From Desulfobacteraceae bacterium (GTDB lineage Bacteria > Desulfobacterota > Desulfobacteria > Desulfobacterales > SKZT01): DNA of 36,902 nt. This document shows positions 16,249 to 25,217 of this stretch, piece by piece. The stretch's first letter is position 1; each line of letters begins with the position of its first letter. The stretch lies in assembly GCA_007127235.1 (NCBI GenBank), contig SKZT01000209.1, forward strand, positions 1 through 36,902, in the 5' to 3' direction. A model generated the notes under the pieces. The model made no database searches. It was not told the DNA's origin and saw only the letters and a program-made list of their open reading frames with translations. Made by a program: the position numbers and the translations under genes.

Positions 16249-19200
16249 CTACTCATTATTCATTGATTCCCCATCTCTCTGGGTCATGCCCACCATCACC
16301 ATGGACATCATGCTCATGACCAATGGCAGAAGCAAATCCGGGATAGGTACTTTTTTGTTTTGATACTCAAAAAGCGGGGGCAAAAGCAGCAGGTGGCTGA
16401 TGGGGTATTTAAACAATGATATCTCCTGTTGGCTTTCGTAAAAAGCTTCCTGAAAAATCAAAATCATCCGTGCATGCCGGGCTCCATAGGTAGACATTTC
16501 ATCCTGCACTTGGCCCAGGTATCGCTGGCTGGTAGCATTGAGAATTATCAGGTTGTCCTCCGTAGTGTCATAATCTTCCCTTAATACCGGAAAGTACCAA
16601 TCTCCTTCCGCAAAAAAAGGGGTTTCCGCCTGAAAAGAAAGGTATTCCGGCGACTGATTCAAAAAGACATCCGTGGTTTTACCTTTCAAATAGCGCTTTT
16701 CCCATTGCTCGACTTTTTCTTCTCCATATAAAGGCACCAGAGCATTGCGGGGTGCTAAACGCACGTATTTGTCACCAACGCGGGGATCTACAGTTACCAA
16801 AGGGCCATGGGCACTTTCCCCGAGAAAATAGCTTTGCGAGATCAGCCTGGAAAACTGGTCGAAACGATCAGTCCAAATATCTCCGACACCATCGGGAGGC
16901 CCGATGAAAAAGGAAGTTGAATATCTTGAATTGTCTTCCATGGAATTTTTTATCGCATTTTTTAAGTTGATGTTTCCCACGATATTAATAAGCCCCAAAC
17001 ACCCCTTTTTTAATGCCGATTTGATAATATTGGCTCGTGCCGGCACGAACTTGTTCATTGCTTCTATGAACAACAAAAATATGGTTAGATAAACCATGTC
17101 CGTTTCGCAGAAGGCAAAGGGCTCTTTTAAAAAACAACATCCAAGGGGATTGTTTAACCTGGAGATATCGCATTCGGGACCGACATATATGCACTCGGAA
17201 GGTAGTTTTTCGCCCACGGTTTCAACAGAAGCAATGTCGTGAGATTTTGAATCCAGGAGGAAAAAAAGGGAATGGGATTCAAAGCTGTCCCTGGTTTCCC
17301 ATGGATTTCCCACCCTGAAAGCTCCCGGAAGGAGGCGGTTGAGCTGAAGTGCCAGGTTTTTTGCCGCCGCTCCGGCGGATCTATCAAAGGTAAGAAAAAT
17401 GATTTCCTTTTCTTCTTTCAGGGCATCCGACAGGTGCGACACCACATCATCTATGGTATTTGTTTCCTGAGTATACAGCAATAAGTCAATGGCATTATGA
17501 GTCTGTATAATTTCAATAAGTTTTCGAATATGTTTAAAATAGATTTTCTCCCAGAAATTTTCAGCGCTTGATTCCCAGGCACTTTCATGAAAAAGCCAGC
17601 TGTCTGAAACCATGTCTTCGATAGGAATTCCCTGAGCTTTGAAACTTAATTGATGAAATTCTTTTGCAGCGGATCCAAGTCCTTTCAACGAGTTTCTTCC
17701 CGCAGTAACCGATTTGGCACGATTTCGGGGAAAATCGGAAGATCGTCCGTGAGCCCGCCCATATTCAAAGGACAACATGTAGAAAAATGCAAAATCGATA
17801 AAAGGCTGCACGCTGGGATCGACTTCCGGTAGAAAAATACAGCGGTTCTGAGAAAACATCTCCACTTGCGATTGTTCACGGATCGATATGGAAATGCCGA
17901 CAAAAGGAATTTTCTGGAGGTACAACTTGTTCATAATACCAATGGCCTCATTAAGCCGGGCTTTGTAGGTCGCATTGACCAAAATGAGATTATAATTCAA
18001 ATCCTTTCTCAGGCATTGTATATACAGATCATTATAGTCAAGGGGTCTTGATATAGAAGACCAGCTGCACTCCTCCAGCTGCATTCCTGCTTCATTGGCA
18101 ACCCCTGTGGTATTGAGAGCATCAATGATAAAAGCAGCACAGCTGTTCACACTTTCATAGGCCACTTGTTTGCAAAACATTTTCACCTGGTTGTCATTGA
18201 GCAAATTTGACAATGCGGGAGCAATTTGGCGAAGGCTTTCCAAAAGGTTCACGGCCTGTTTCTGACCGTAAATTCTTGAACTCAACCATGTGGCAAAAAG
18301 GCAGAGGCAAAACAGCGAACATATTGTACTTTTGATTCCCGAAACCGTAATTTCCTCACCACTCAGTGTAGATAAAAAACCGCCGCTTCTTGCAGCAACA
18401 AGGCCCAGGTCTGAAAACTGCTTTTCCGTAACCGCCAAAAAAAGCACATTATAGGACTTCAAATGATTGGCAAACTGAACGATTTCAGCTGTGGTTCCGG
18501 ACCAACTGCTGAGAATCACCAGATCTTTTGCAGGAGAAATGACCTTGAACAGATTTTCGATCTCCACGGGTTTTACCACCACTACATCCATTTGGGGAAG
18601 AGCGGTTCGCATAAAAAACCTTGCTGCCAGGTTCATATTACTGGCACTGCCCATCCCAACCAGCACGATACGTTTGAGCCTATTGAAATTATTTCCAAAA
18701 CGGCGTTGAAAAAGGCCTGTTTTGAGGTTCAAACTGGGAAGCTCATGGGAGTTGGGGACATAAAATCGCAGTATTTCCAAAAGTCTCGCCGGAATTTCAG
18801 CAAGATGGGTCTCATAAAATGAGGTATAGAAATCTTTCCGAACCTGGGGAGGGCTTAGAATCGTTTCAAAGGGTTCAATTTCAGGCATTGGATTTCCATC
18901 AAAGTCGGTTATGGAAACCGTCTTCTGCAACTGATTATTGCCAAACGTACTGGTAATACGAGCAAAAATCTGCTTGCCGTCCAAAGGATAAACCACCACC
19001 TTAAAATTGTCTAACAGCTCTTGTTCTTTTTCCTTATACCGACCAATTTCAGCATCTCTGTAAGCACCGGGTGCGTTTTGCAAAACCAGGGCATCCAGTG
19101 CTTCAAGGTGTTTTAACCTTAGGGATGCTAATTTACGGGTAGTCCGGCTGATCAATTCCTGTGGAAAAAGCCCCATGGCAGCATTAATGTCCGAAACCAC

Positions 19201-20817
19201 CATAAAATCATCTGTATCAGGACATTTTACGATAAATACCGGTCTTTCGTGGCTTGCTACAAGCAGTTTGCGGGCAGAGTAAAGGCTCATCCCAGCCACT
19301 GCCACCTGGCCACCGCCCCGGGTCAATATTCTGGCTGTTTCAATGAAAGCCAGTTCATCGATCTCTTCAGGAGGTTTTCCCTTAACACGATGGTAAACCT
19401 TATAATCAACAGACTGACTTCCAATATCATAATTTTCAAGACCTTTTTCAATCTGGGTACGAATACATTTAAATCTCTTTTTTTCTTCGCTGAGCCGTTT
19501 AAAGAAATATCCCCAAAGCAATGCGAAGTATTCAGAGGAATTGTCACTTCTGAAAGTATACCTAGCCACTTTTTCCAGAAAAAAACGGATATCGTTTTCA
19601 ATGTTGGTATTAAATTGACCATTTAAAACAATAGTCCTTTCAAAAAGATTGTCGAAAAAAGGATGGGAGTTTCTGGCAGTCACCGCTGACTGAAGTGCCC
19701 AGCGGCCCTGCGAAACCACAGGGGGCAAAAGGCTGGCGAGAACTGTTGGATGCGTTTTGCCGGGCACCACGAATTGTCCCATCTGCAACTCTTTGGGGGT
19801 GAGATCCAACGGTTTGGTAAAACCCTCCAGGTGTTTTTCCAGGAATGTCATTGCTGCTGCTGCGGCCCACCCGTAAAGGTTGGCACCTTTTTCTGCAAAA
19901 TAAAGGGTTTTCCAATCCAAAGGAAAAATTTCCTTTGCCCGGGGCCAGACAGTTTCCAGTTGTTGCTGCAATGCCTCTTTCAGCCGCGGGCGTAAAGGAA
20001 GACGACTCATCAAAACCGCATCGATTAAGCGAAAGATGGACCTGACACCATCCGTATCATAATCGACCGGAATTTTTATCTGTGTAATTCTCAAAAACCT
20101 CCATAAAAACTCAGAAGCTTTTTGTTTTTGTCCGGATGATTCCAGTTCATATTCTTGTGCCCGCGGTACATTTTCCTCGGAAAGAATTTCTTCGAAAAGC
20201 TGATCGAAAGCATTGAAAATATCCGCCGTTTCCACTTCCAGGTATCCTTCTTTACGGCGTTTTTCAATGGTATGAGACAAAGCATTTCGCACCAGTGCCT
20301 TTATAACCACCGTAGAAAGATCGTACTCACCAATTAGCTTATTAATCAGATTCTGAAGGTCTTCGCGCGATTCGATAACCATTGATGGCAGTGGATCGGA
20401 CCTGCCGGGCCATCCGGGAACAATTCTGAGGGCATCGGGGTTATCGATATCGATCAGCTCCTTGAACAAAGGGTACGATATTTTTCCTTTTTTGAGATCC
20501 AGAAAATAATTTGTCGGAAGATTTTCAAAAAGAATCAATCGCAGTTGCCGGTCCTCAATATAGCTTTTGTCTGCCATGGTATCAAAAAATTCTATCAATT
20601 CCTGAGGCAAATTAGGATAGATTGGATTTTTTAACAGGAGATCTACAAGCTGAATCACTGAACCGACAGTTTTTCTTGCCCGAAGCGGTTCATTTTCATC
20701 TCCGAAAACCCCGATTCCCGTACTGTCGGGTGCCCGGTAAATAATGGCCGACATAGCTGTCAAAACACGGGTCAGGCTGTTTGCCGCCCGACCGAAATAG
20801 CCGACTATTCCACACAT
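16249..20817 (-). CDS. Giant GlmS-like protein: interrupted class II glutaminase plus multiple SIS domains
   Basis: The 1522-residue product starts MCGIVGY, exposing the N-terminal Cys nucleophile of class II glutamine amidotransferases. Other GlmS glutaminase residues can be matched: R28 in YRAPDS, the RW pair at 372-373 in QGRWALQSA, N399-G400 in VLNG, and D425 in RSD. About 300 residues (roughly 60-365) separate R28 from RW, where GlmS has about 45. SIS domain 1 spans about 715-850 (GMGSA at 721-725, SWSGTT at 771-776). SIS domain 2 spans about 880-1040, with E916 in LEECSW and DFPRNRAKSVT at 1028-1038, the normal C-terminal block of GlmS with its catalytic Lys (K1035). Some 480 further residues follow, including AHGPL at 1336-1340, which resembles the KHGP motif that is missing from SIS 2. 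The start has AAAGG 7 nt upstream. It is last in an operon with pyrR and moaB. An amido-sugar or sugar-phosphate role is inferred; the substrate is unknown. Confidence 0.85.
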   Translation of the reverse strand: MCGIVGYFGRAANSLTRVLTAMSAIIYRAPDSTGIGVFGDENEPLRARKTVGSVIQLVDLLLKNPIYPNLPQELIEFFDTMADKSYIEDRQLRLILFENLPTNYFLDLKKGKISYPLFKELIDIDNPDALRIVPGWPGRSDPLPSMVIESREDLQNLINKLIGEYDLSTVVIKALVRNALSHTIEKRRKEGYLEVETADIFNAFDQLFEEILSEENVPRAQEYELESSGQKQKASEFLWRFLRITQIKIPVDYDTDGVRSIFRLIDAVLMSRLPLRPRLKEALQQQLETVWPRAKEIFPLDWKTLYFAEKGANLYGWAAAAAMTFLEKHLEGFTKPLDLTPKELQMGQFVVPGKTHPTVLASLLPPVVSQGRWALQSAVTARNSHPFFDNLFERTIVLNGQFNTNIENDIRFFLEKVARYTFRSDNSSEYFALLWGYFFKRLSEEKKRFKCIRTQIEKGLENYDIGSQSVDYKVYHRVKGKPPEEIDELAFIETARILTRGGGQVAVAGMSLYSARKLLVASHERPVFIVKCPDTDDFMVVSDINAAMGLFPQELISRTTRKLASLRLKHLEALDALVLQNAPGAYRDAEIGRYKEKEQELLDNFKVVVYPLDGKQIFARITSTFGNNQLQKTVSITDFDGNPMPEIEPFETILSPPQVRKDFYTSFYETHLAEIPARLLEILRFYVPNSHELPSLNLKTGLFQRRFGNNFNRLKRIVLVGMGSASNMNLAARFFMRTALPQMDVVVVKPVEIENLFKVISPAKDLVILSSWSGTTAEIVQFANHLKSYNVLFLAVTEKQFSDLGLVAARSGGFLSTLSGEEITVSGIKSTICSLFCLCLFATWLSSRIYGQKQAVNLLESLRQIAPALSNLLNDNQVKMFCKQVAYESVNSCAAFIIDALNTTGVANEAGMQLEECSWSSISRPLDYNDLYIQCLRKDLNYNLILVNATYKARLNEAIGIMNKLYLQKIPFVGISISIREQSQVEMFSQNRCIFLPEVDPSVQPFIDFAFFYMLSFEYGRAHGRSSDFPRNRAKSVTAGRNSLKGLGSAAKEFHQLSFKAQGIPIEDMVSDSWLFHESAWESSAENFWEKIYFKHIRKLIEIIQTHNAIDLLLYTQETNTIDDVVSHLSDALKEEKEIIFLTFDRSAGAAAKNLALQLNRLLPGAFRVGNPWETRDSFESHSLFFLLDSKSHDIASVETVGEKLPSECIYVGPECDISRLNNPLGCCFLKEPFAFCETDMVYLTIFLLFIEAMNKFVPARANIIKSALKKGCLGLINIVGNINLKNAIKNSMEDNSRYSTSFFIGPPDGVGDIWTDRFDQFSRLISQSYFLGESAHGPLVTVDPRVGDKYVRLAPRNALVPLYGEEKVEQWEKRYLKGKTTDVFLNQSPEYLSFQAETPFFAEGDWYFPVLREDYDTTEDNLIILNATSQRYLGQVQDEMSTYGARHARMILIFQEAFYESQQEISLFKYPISHLLLLPPLFEYQNKKVPIPDLLLPLVMSMMSMVMVGMTQRDGESMNNE

Positions 20818-20835
20818 GTGAAACCTTTCTTGTTA

Positions 20836-20859
20836 GTTCAAGGTTCAACGTTCAAGGTT
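20836..20859. repeat. Short direct repeat GTTCAAGGTT
   Basis: GTTCAAGGTT occurs twice within 24 bp, separated by CAAC, in the 40-nt gap between moaB and the giant gene, and it reaches the moaB stop codon. Similar TTCAAGGTT tracts are common intergenic filler in environmental bacterial genomes (general impression). No function is apparent. Confidence 0.6.
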
Positions 20860-21361
20860 ATTCAGTTCCATGCTTGATCAAATGCCCCAGTTCATGAAAA
20901 ATCAATTCATTACAGGCAAGCTTGCAAGCCTTGAGACTTCCCGGGATGCTAAAAACCAGAGTATTTTTGCTGACCCCGGCCATAGCCCGGGAAAGCATTG
21001 CAGCGGTACCGATTTCTTTGTAACTTAATTGGGTAAATAAAACGGCGAACCCGGGAAGTTCTTTTTCCAATAACGGCTGAACAGCTTCGATAGTAACATC
21101 CCTGGAAGCAATTCCCGTGCCTCCGGTAAGAATCACCGCCTGTATTTTTTTATCTTTTATACATTGTGTGACCGCCTCCATGATTGTCTCCTGATCATCA
21201 TCGACCACACGATGTAAAACCACGTCATGGCCTGCATCAATCGCCTTTTTTTTTATCCAGTGACCGCTTTCGTCATTTTCAATAATACGTGTGCTGGAAA
21301 CGGACAAGACTGCAATACAAGCCTTCTGAGGTGCCTGTTTTTTATGTTGGTGCGTACCCAT
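20858..21361 (-). CDS. moaB: Molybdenum cofactor biosynthesis protein MoaB/Mog family
   Basis: This 167-residue protein has the MoaB/MogA fold signatures: LTGGTGIASRDVT at 79-90, which binds molybdopterin, and SRAMAGVSKNTLVFSIPGS near 124-142. The family adenylylates molybdopterin (MogA) or is a related trimer or hexamer in Mo/W cofactor synthesis. The length fits MoaB, and no MoeA-like domain is fused. The ATG directly follows the pyrR stop codon with no gap, so translation is coupled. The divergent neighbour operon carries mobA, moaE and moaC, which supports a cofactor role. Confidence 0.9.
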   Translation of the reverse strand: MGTHQHKKQAPQKACIAVLSVSSTRIIENDESGHWIKKKAIDAGHDVVLHRVVDDDQETIMEAVTQCIKDKKIQAVILTGGTGIASRDVTIEAVQPLLEKELPGFAVLFTQLSYKEIGTAAMLSRAMAGVSKNTLVFSIPGSLKACKLACNELIFHELGHLIKHGTE

Positions 21362-21901
21362 TTATGATTCCTTATCAAGGATGACCTTGTCTTCACCGTC
21401 GCATTCTTTCATCATGACATTGACCATTTCAGAGCGACGGGTTTCAACAAACTTTCCCACATAATTGCCCTGGATTGGCAATTCGCGATGTCCCCGGTCC
21501 ACAAGCACCACCAGCTCGATACGATCCGGGCGTCCAAAATCAATGAGCGCATCCATGGCCGATCGAATTGTCCTGCCTGTAAAAAGAACATCATCTACCA
21601 GAATAATCTTTTTGCCATCCACAGAAAATGGAATCTCGGTAGCCTGGATTACGGGATTGGTACTAATCCGGGTCCAATCATCCCGATAAAGTGTTATATC
21701 CACCTGACCGGTGGGGACATCAACACCCTCGATTTCCCTGATTTTTTCCTGCAGACGTCTGGCCAGATGAACACCTCGGGTTTGAATGCCAACCAGCGCC
21801 AGGCTTTCCGCCCCTTTATGAACTTCTAAAATTTCGTGACTGATTCGAACCAGGATGCGGTCGATATCAGAAGCATCCAGGATTGTATCTGATGACTTCA
21901 T
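21362..21901 (-). CDS. pyrR: PyrR-type bifunctional pyrimidine regulator / uracil phosphoribosyltransferase
   Basis: This 179-residue protein has the PRPP-binding loop IILVDDVLFTGRT at 99-111 and the PyrR blocks GIQTRGVHLARRL (38-50) and DITLYRDDW (68-76). PyrR binds pyr mRNA to control attenuation in many bacteria and has uracil phosphoribosyltransferase activity. No pyr gene or PyrR-binding loop is visible nearby, so here it may act mainly as the enzyme or control a distant operon. The ATG at 21901 has AAGGAAA upstream. It is the first gene of the pyrR-moaB-GlmS-like operon. Confidence 0.92.
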   Translation of the reverse strand: MKSSDTILDASDIDRILVRISHEILEVHKGAESLALVGIQTRGVHLARRLQEKIREIEGVDVPTGQVDITLYRDDWTRISTNPVIQATEIPFSVDGKKIILVDDVLFTGRTIRSAMDALIDFGRPDRIELVVLVDRGHRELPIQGNYVGKFVETRRSEMVNVMMKECDGEDKVILDKES

Positions 21902-22304
21902 GAAATTTTCCTTATGGTTTTATCTGTATTATTTACAAATCCAAGGGCATGGCATACTATAGACCTGCCGTGGCTTTTAATGTTTTAATTATTGTCTGTC
22001 CGGAAACTCCTATACTCCCTCTCCCTTTGGGGGAGGGTGGGGGTGAACGATATCATGAGGTTATCTTTCCCTCCCCCAGCCCCTCCCAGTAGGAGAGGCG
22101 TTTCCAAACAGATTCCATATCTACATTATATGGGAAACTAAAATCAAGCATCATATTATGATTATGGTGCCTGTTTTTTGGGAAGGTTTATCAGCGGGTT
22201 ATTTTTCCACCCCTGAAACCTGCTTGATTTTTCGCATAAATTTTTCTATGTTCTCAGGTGGGGATTTCATTAAACACTATGAACGCAATAGAGGGTTAAA
22301 TCCC
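21902..22304. other. Intergenic region between divergent operons
   Basis: This 403-nt gap separates pyrR (minus) and mobA (plus). Its centre is filled by the family B repeat at 21995-22106. The right part (22158-22304) is open in the mobA frame but lacks a start with a ribosome site and shows no MobA homology, so I treat it as untranslated. Both operons' promoters should lie here, but no hexamer pair stands out. Confidence 0.5.
21995..22106. repeat. Dispersed palindromic repeat, family B (copy 1)
   Basis: This element of about 112 bp is nearly identical to 25218-25334. It starts TCCGGAAAC and ends GTTTCC. CTCCCTCTCCCTTTGGGGGAGGG in the left arm pairs partly with CCCTCCCCCAGCCCCTCCC in the right, around a centre containing GATATCATGAGG. 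It looks like a mobile or MITE-like palindromic unit without coding capacity. Confidence 0.8.
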
Positions 22305-22913
22305 ATGAGAACAAACTGTACCGGGGTTATTCTGGCAGGAGGTTTGGCCAAAAGATTTTCAGGCGAGCTCAAGGCCTTTTTGCCTGTTGGAGGGAAAAAA
22401 ATCCTGGATTGTATTTACGCGGTGTTTAGTCAGTTGTTTGACGAAATCATACTGGTGACCAATGAGCCTGCCGATTATCTGGATTGGGATTTAATGATAG
22501 GTACCGATTTATATCCTGTTCGAAGTTCACTGACAGGATTGCATGCAGGATTGTTTTATGCATCCAATCCCTATGTTTTTTTTTCAGCTTCCGATACCCC
22601 TTTTTTGAAAGTAAAACTTGTCAAAGTCCTTTTAGATCATTTGGACAGTCAACCCGATGTGGTCATCCCGGAAACCTCCAAAGGAATTGAGCCACTTTGC
22701 GCCATATATTCAAAACGATGTTTTCAGAGTATTGAACATCACCTTTTGAAAAGGGATTTTAAAATTCAAAATTTTTTTAAAAAAGCACGGGTAAAAAAAA
22801 TTTCTGAAAAACGTTTAAAAATTGCAGACCCGGATTTGTTGAGTTTTTTTAATATCAATACTGCCGAAGATTTACAAATGGCTGAAAATATCCTGAAAAA
22901 AGGGAAGGGGTAA
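22305..22913 (+). CDS. mobA: Molybdenum cofactor guanylyltransferase-like protein MobA
   Basis: The protein of about 202 residues has the nucleotidyltransferase motif ILAGGLAKRFSGELKAFL at residues 9-26 and the SASDTPFLK block near 95-103, where the Asp binds Mg. MobA links GMP to molybdopterin to form the bis-MGD cofactor. The Gly-Arg of the usual AGGxSxRMG motif is slightly altered (KRFSG), so a related nucleotidyltransferase role is possible. I start at ATG 22305 with GAGGG 9 nt upstream. The longer frame from 22158 adds 49 residues that precede the motif without homology. moaE follows after 59 nt. Confidence 0.85.
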   Translation: MRTNCTGVILAGGLAKRFSGELKAFLPVGGKKILDCIYAVFSQLFDEIILVTNEPADYLDWDLMIGTDLYPVRSSLTGLHAGLFYASNPYVFFSASDTPFLKVKLVKVLLDHLDSQPDVVIPETSKGIEPLCAIYSKRCFQSIEHHLLKRDFKIQNFFKKARVKKISEKRLKIADPDLLSFFNINTAEDLQMAENILKKGKG

Positions 22914-22972
22914 GGTGGTAGTTTTAAGTTAAAACCTTAAACTTAATTTTTTCTGATTAATACGGAGGAAAA

Positions 22973-23338
22973 GTGATTCTTTTACATTTGTTGGACCAAA
23001 TTAAGAAACACCCCGATTTTCATCGGGCAGGGATGATTTTATGCCACAACGGGGTTGTTCGGGGCACGTCCAGGGATGGGCGGAAAATTTCGAGACTAAG
23101 TGTATCTGTGGATCACCAGAAGCTCAAACAGATAATCGAATCGAATAGAAAGCTTCCGGGGATTCTTGAGATTTTGGCCCATATTAACGAGGGCAAGGAT
23201 CTTTCTGTTGGAGATGATATCATGTATCTGATTGTAGCAGGGGATATTCGTGAAAACGTGATTTCGGTTCTTCATGATACCTTAAATGAAATCAAATCCA
23301 CGGTTACTCAAAAAACCGAGTATTTTTCGGACTCATGA
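22973..23338 (+). CDS. moaE: Short MoaE-like protein
   Basis: The 121-residue product resembles the large subunit of molybdopterin synthase: AGMILCHNGVVRGTSRDG (19-36) and YLIVAGDIRENV (82-93) match the MoaE core. It ends soon after, without the C-terminal PFWKKE-type block that carries a catalytic Lys in E. coli MoaE. No moaD is in the window. Such short forms are annotated as MoaE in Desulfobacterota, as I recall, but their activity is uncertain. The start is GTG with GGAGG 5 nt upstream. It lies between mobA and moaC. Confidence 0.75.
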   Translation: MILLHLLDQIKKHPDFHRAGMILCHNGVVRGTSRDGRKISRLSVSVDHQKLKQIIESNRKLPGILEILAHINEGKDLSVGDDIMYLIVAGDIRENVISVLHDTLNEIKSTVTQKTEYFSDS

Positions 23339-23375
23339 GGTAGTTTCTCAAAAAGTTCGGATAGTTGATTTATCT

Positions 23376-23416
23376 TGGGTTTAACCTGGATTCCTGCTTT
23401 CGCAGGAATGACGGAA
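23376..23416. repeat. Small hairpin repeat ATTCCTG-CAGGAAT
   Basis: GGATTCCTGCTTTCGCAGGA (from 23388) is a compact 7-bp hairpin (23390-23396 with 23403-23409), followed by ATGAC. The same word is a very common dispersed repeat in many proteobacterial genomes (general knowledge). It separates moaE and moaC. Confidence 0.65.
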
Positions 23417-23468
23417 AAAACTTGATTATCGAGTATAAACATAGAACAAAAAATCGGGTGGTTATTTC

Positions 23469-23936
23469 ATGAAAGATTTTACACACATTGACGATAAAGG
23501 AAGGGTACGCATGGTGGATGTGACGCATAAGGACACCACTGAGCGGACGGCTTTGGCTGAGGGTAAAATCTCCATGACCCCTGATACGTTTGAAAAAATT
23601 TACAACCAATCGATCAAAAAAGGCAACGTGCTTGAAACGGCCAGAATCGCCGGAATTATGGCTGCCAAAAAAACATCCGATCTGATCCCCATGTGCCATC
23701 CGTTAAACATCACCCATGTGGCGGTCGATTTTTTCCCGGATAAACAGAAAAACGCCATAGGCATTCAGGCATCCGTGCGTTTAAAAGGCCAAACCGGTGT
23801 GGAAATGGAGGCTCTGACAGCGGTTTGCGCAGCCGCCCTGACCATTTATGATATGTGCAAATCTTATGATAAGGCGATGATTATTTCCGACATAAAGTTA
23901 CTGAAAAAAACGGGCGGAAAAAGTGGAACATGGTAA
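23469..23936 (+). CDS. moaC: Cyclic pyranopterin monophosphate synthase MoaC
   Basis: This 155-residue enzyme matches MoaC along its whole length: [14 protein letters not shown] (15-28), IPMCHPL (73-79) and the active-site block [15 protein letters not shown] (110-124), then YDMCKSYDK with the catalytic Asp-Lys. MoaC converts the MoaA product to cyclic pyranopterin monophosphate, the second step of Mo-cofactor synthesis. MoaA is not in the window. The ribosome site is weak (GGGTGG). It follows mobA and moaE and precedes mltA with a 27-nt gap. Confidence 0.95.
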   Translation: MKDFTHIDDKGRVRMVDVTHKDTTERTALAEGKISMTPDTFEKIYNQSIKKGNVLETARIAGIMAAKKTSDLIPMCHPLNITHVAVDFFPDKQKNAIGIQASVRLKGQTGVEMEALTAVCAAALTIYDMCKSYDKAMIISDIKLLKKTGGKSGTW

Positions 23937-23963
23937 ACCAAACCAGGAGGAATTTTCAAACCG

Positions 23964-25193
23964 ATGCATTCCAGATTTTTTCCTGAAAACTTTCTTGAGA
24001 AAGCAGCCATTGTTGTCATAGGCATATTGATGATTCAACTGTTCGGCTGCGCAGAAAAGCTACCTGTAATAATAGAAAAAGAAAAACCCCCGCTGGTACT
24101 CCTTTCGCCGTCGCAATATCCGGGATTCAGCGATGACATGCTTTTTGGCGGACTGGAAAAGGCTATTTCCAAAAGTCTCGATTATCTGAATAAAATTCCG
24201 GAAAATAGAGAAATTCGATTTGGTTCTGACGTCTATTGCGCTGCCCATGTGAAAAAATCATTGGTCCGGTTTATGGAGTTTATTCAAAAGAAACCTGATA
24301 GAAAAGATATCGATGAGTTTATTGCGGATAATTATCTGGTTTATGTGTCCTCCGGCGCAAAGGAAACCGGGAAAGTTTTGTACACAGGGTATTATGAACC
24401 TGCGCTTCGTGGAAGCCGCTTTCAATGCGAAAAATATCCTTATCCGGTTTATGGCCCACCGGACGATTTAATCACCATCGACTTGTCCGCTTTTTCAACC
24501 CGCTATGAAAGAGACCGAATCATGGGCAGATGGAACGGCAAAACCGTAGTCCCCTATTACGAGCGCAGACAAATCGATTTTGAACACATATTAGCCGAAA
24601 ACTTATCGCCACTTATTTTTGTCGATAATATCGTCGATCTTTTCTTTCTCCATGTTCAGGGTTCCGGACGGGTTTATCTTGATAAAGGTAATTTTATAAA
24701 CCTGCACTATCACAGCACCAATGGAAGGCCCTATAGAAGCATCGGTAAATATCTTATCGACACCGGAAAAATTGACCGGGATGAAATGTCGATGCAAAAA
24801 ATCAAAGAATATTTAAAAGAAAATCCCGAAAAGATCCCACATGTTCTAAGCCACAATCCTAGTTATGTGTTTTTCGAGATATTGGACAAAGGGCCGACAG
24901 GCGCCCTGGGCGTAACTCTAACTCCGGGAAGGTCAATAGCTATAGATCGAAACCTCTTTCCTGATGCCGCCCTGGGATTTATCGAAACTCAAAAACCCCT
25001 TCTTGATATAAACGGACAAATTAACCGCTGGGTCGAATTTTCCAGGTTCGTTCTCAGCCAAGACACCGGTGGTGCCATTCGGGGACCAGGACGCGCGGAC
25101 CTGTTCTGGGGAAACGATCCCTACTCTGAAATAGCCGCCGGTCATATGCAGCACCAGGGAAACCTTTATTTTCTGGTATTGAAACCACACTAA
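23964..25193 (+). CDS. mltA: Membrane-bound lytic murein transglycosylase A
   Basis: This 409-residue lipoprotein has a hydrophobic signal and a lipobox ending LFGC, with the lipidated Cys at residue 29. The MltA domain (about 115-300) includes VLYTGYYEP and FFLHVQGSGRV. The C-terminal 3D domain contains SQDTGGAIRGPGRADLFWG with Asp 367 and 379, the region that holds the catalytic Asp in E. coli MltA. The enzyme cleaves peptidoglycan to 1,6-anhydro products and is anchored to the outer membrane, which implies a Gram-negative envelope. AGGAGG lies 13 nt before the ATG. The spacing to moaC would allow co-transcription. Confidence 0.93.
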   Translation: MHSRFFPENFLEKAAIVVIGILMIQLFGCAEKLPVIIEKEKPPLVLLSPSQYPGFSDDMLFGGLEKAISKSLDYLNKIPENREIRFGSDVYCAAHVKKSLVRFMEFIQKKPDRKDIDEFIADNYLVYVSSGAKETGKVLYTGYYEPALRGSRFQCEKYPYPVYGPPDDLITIDLSAFSTRYERDRIMGRWNGKTVVPYYERRQIDFEHILAENLSPLIFVDNIVDLFFLHVQGSGRVYLDKGNFINLHYHSTNGRPYRSIGKYLIDTGKIDRDEMSMQKIKEYLKENPEKIPHVLSHNPSYVFFEILDKGPTGALGVTLTPGRSIAIDRNLFPDAALGFIETQKPLLDINGQINRWVEFSRFVLSQDTGGAIRGPGRADLFWGNDPYSEIAAGHMQHQGNLYFLVLKPH

Positions 25194-25217
25194 CCATCTG
25201 ATAAATAATTAGCAGTG

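Noticed and set aside
21902-22304. Molybdenum-cofactor riboswitch or PyrR attenuator before the divergent operons
   Set aside because: Apart from the family B repeat I could not find the conserved bases of either element.
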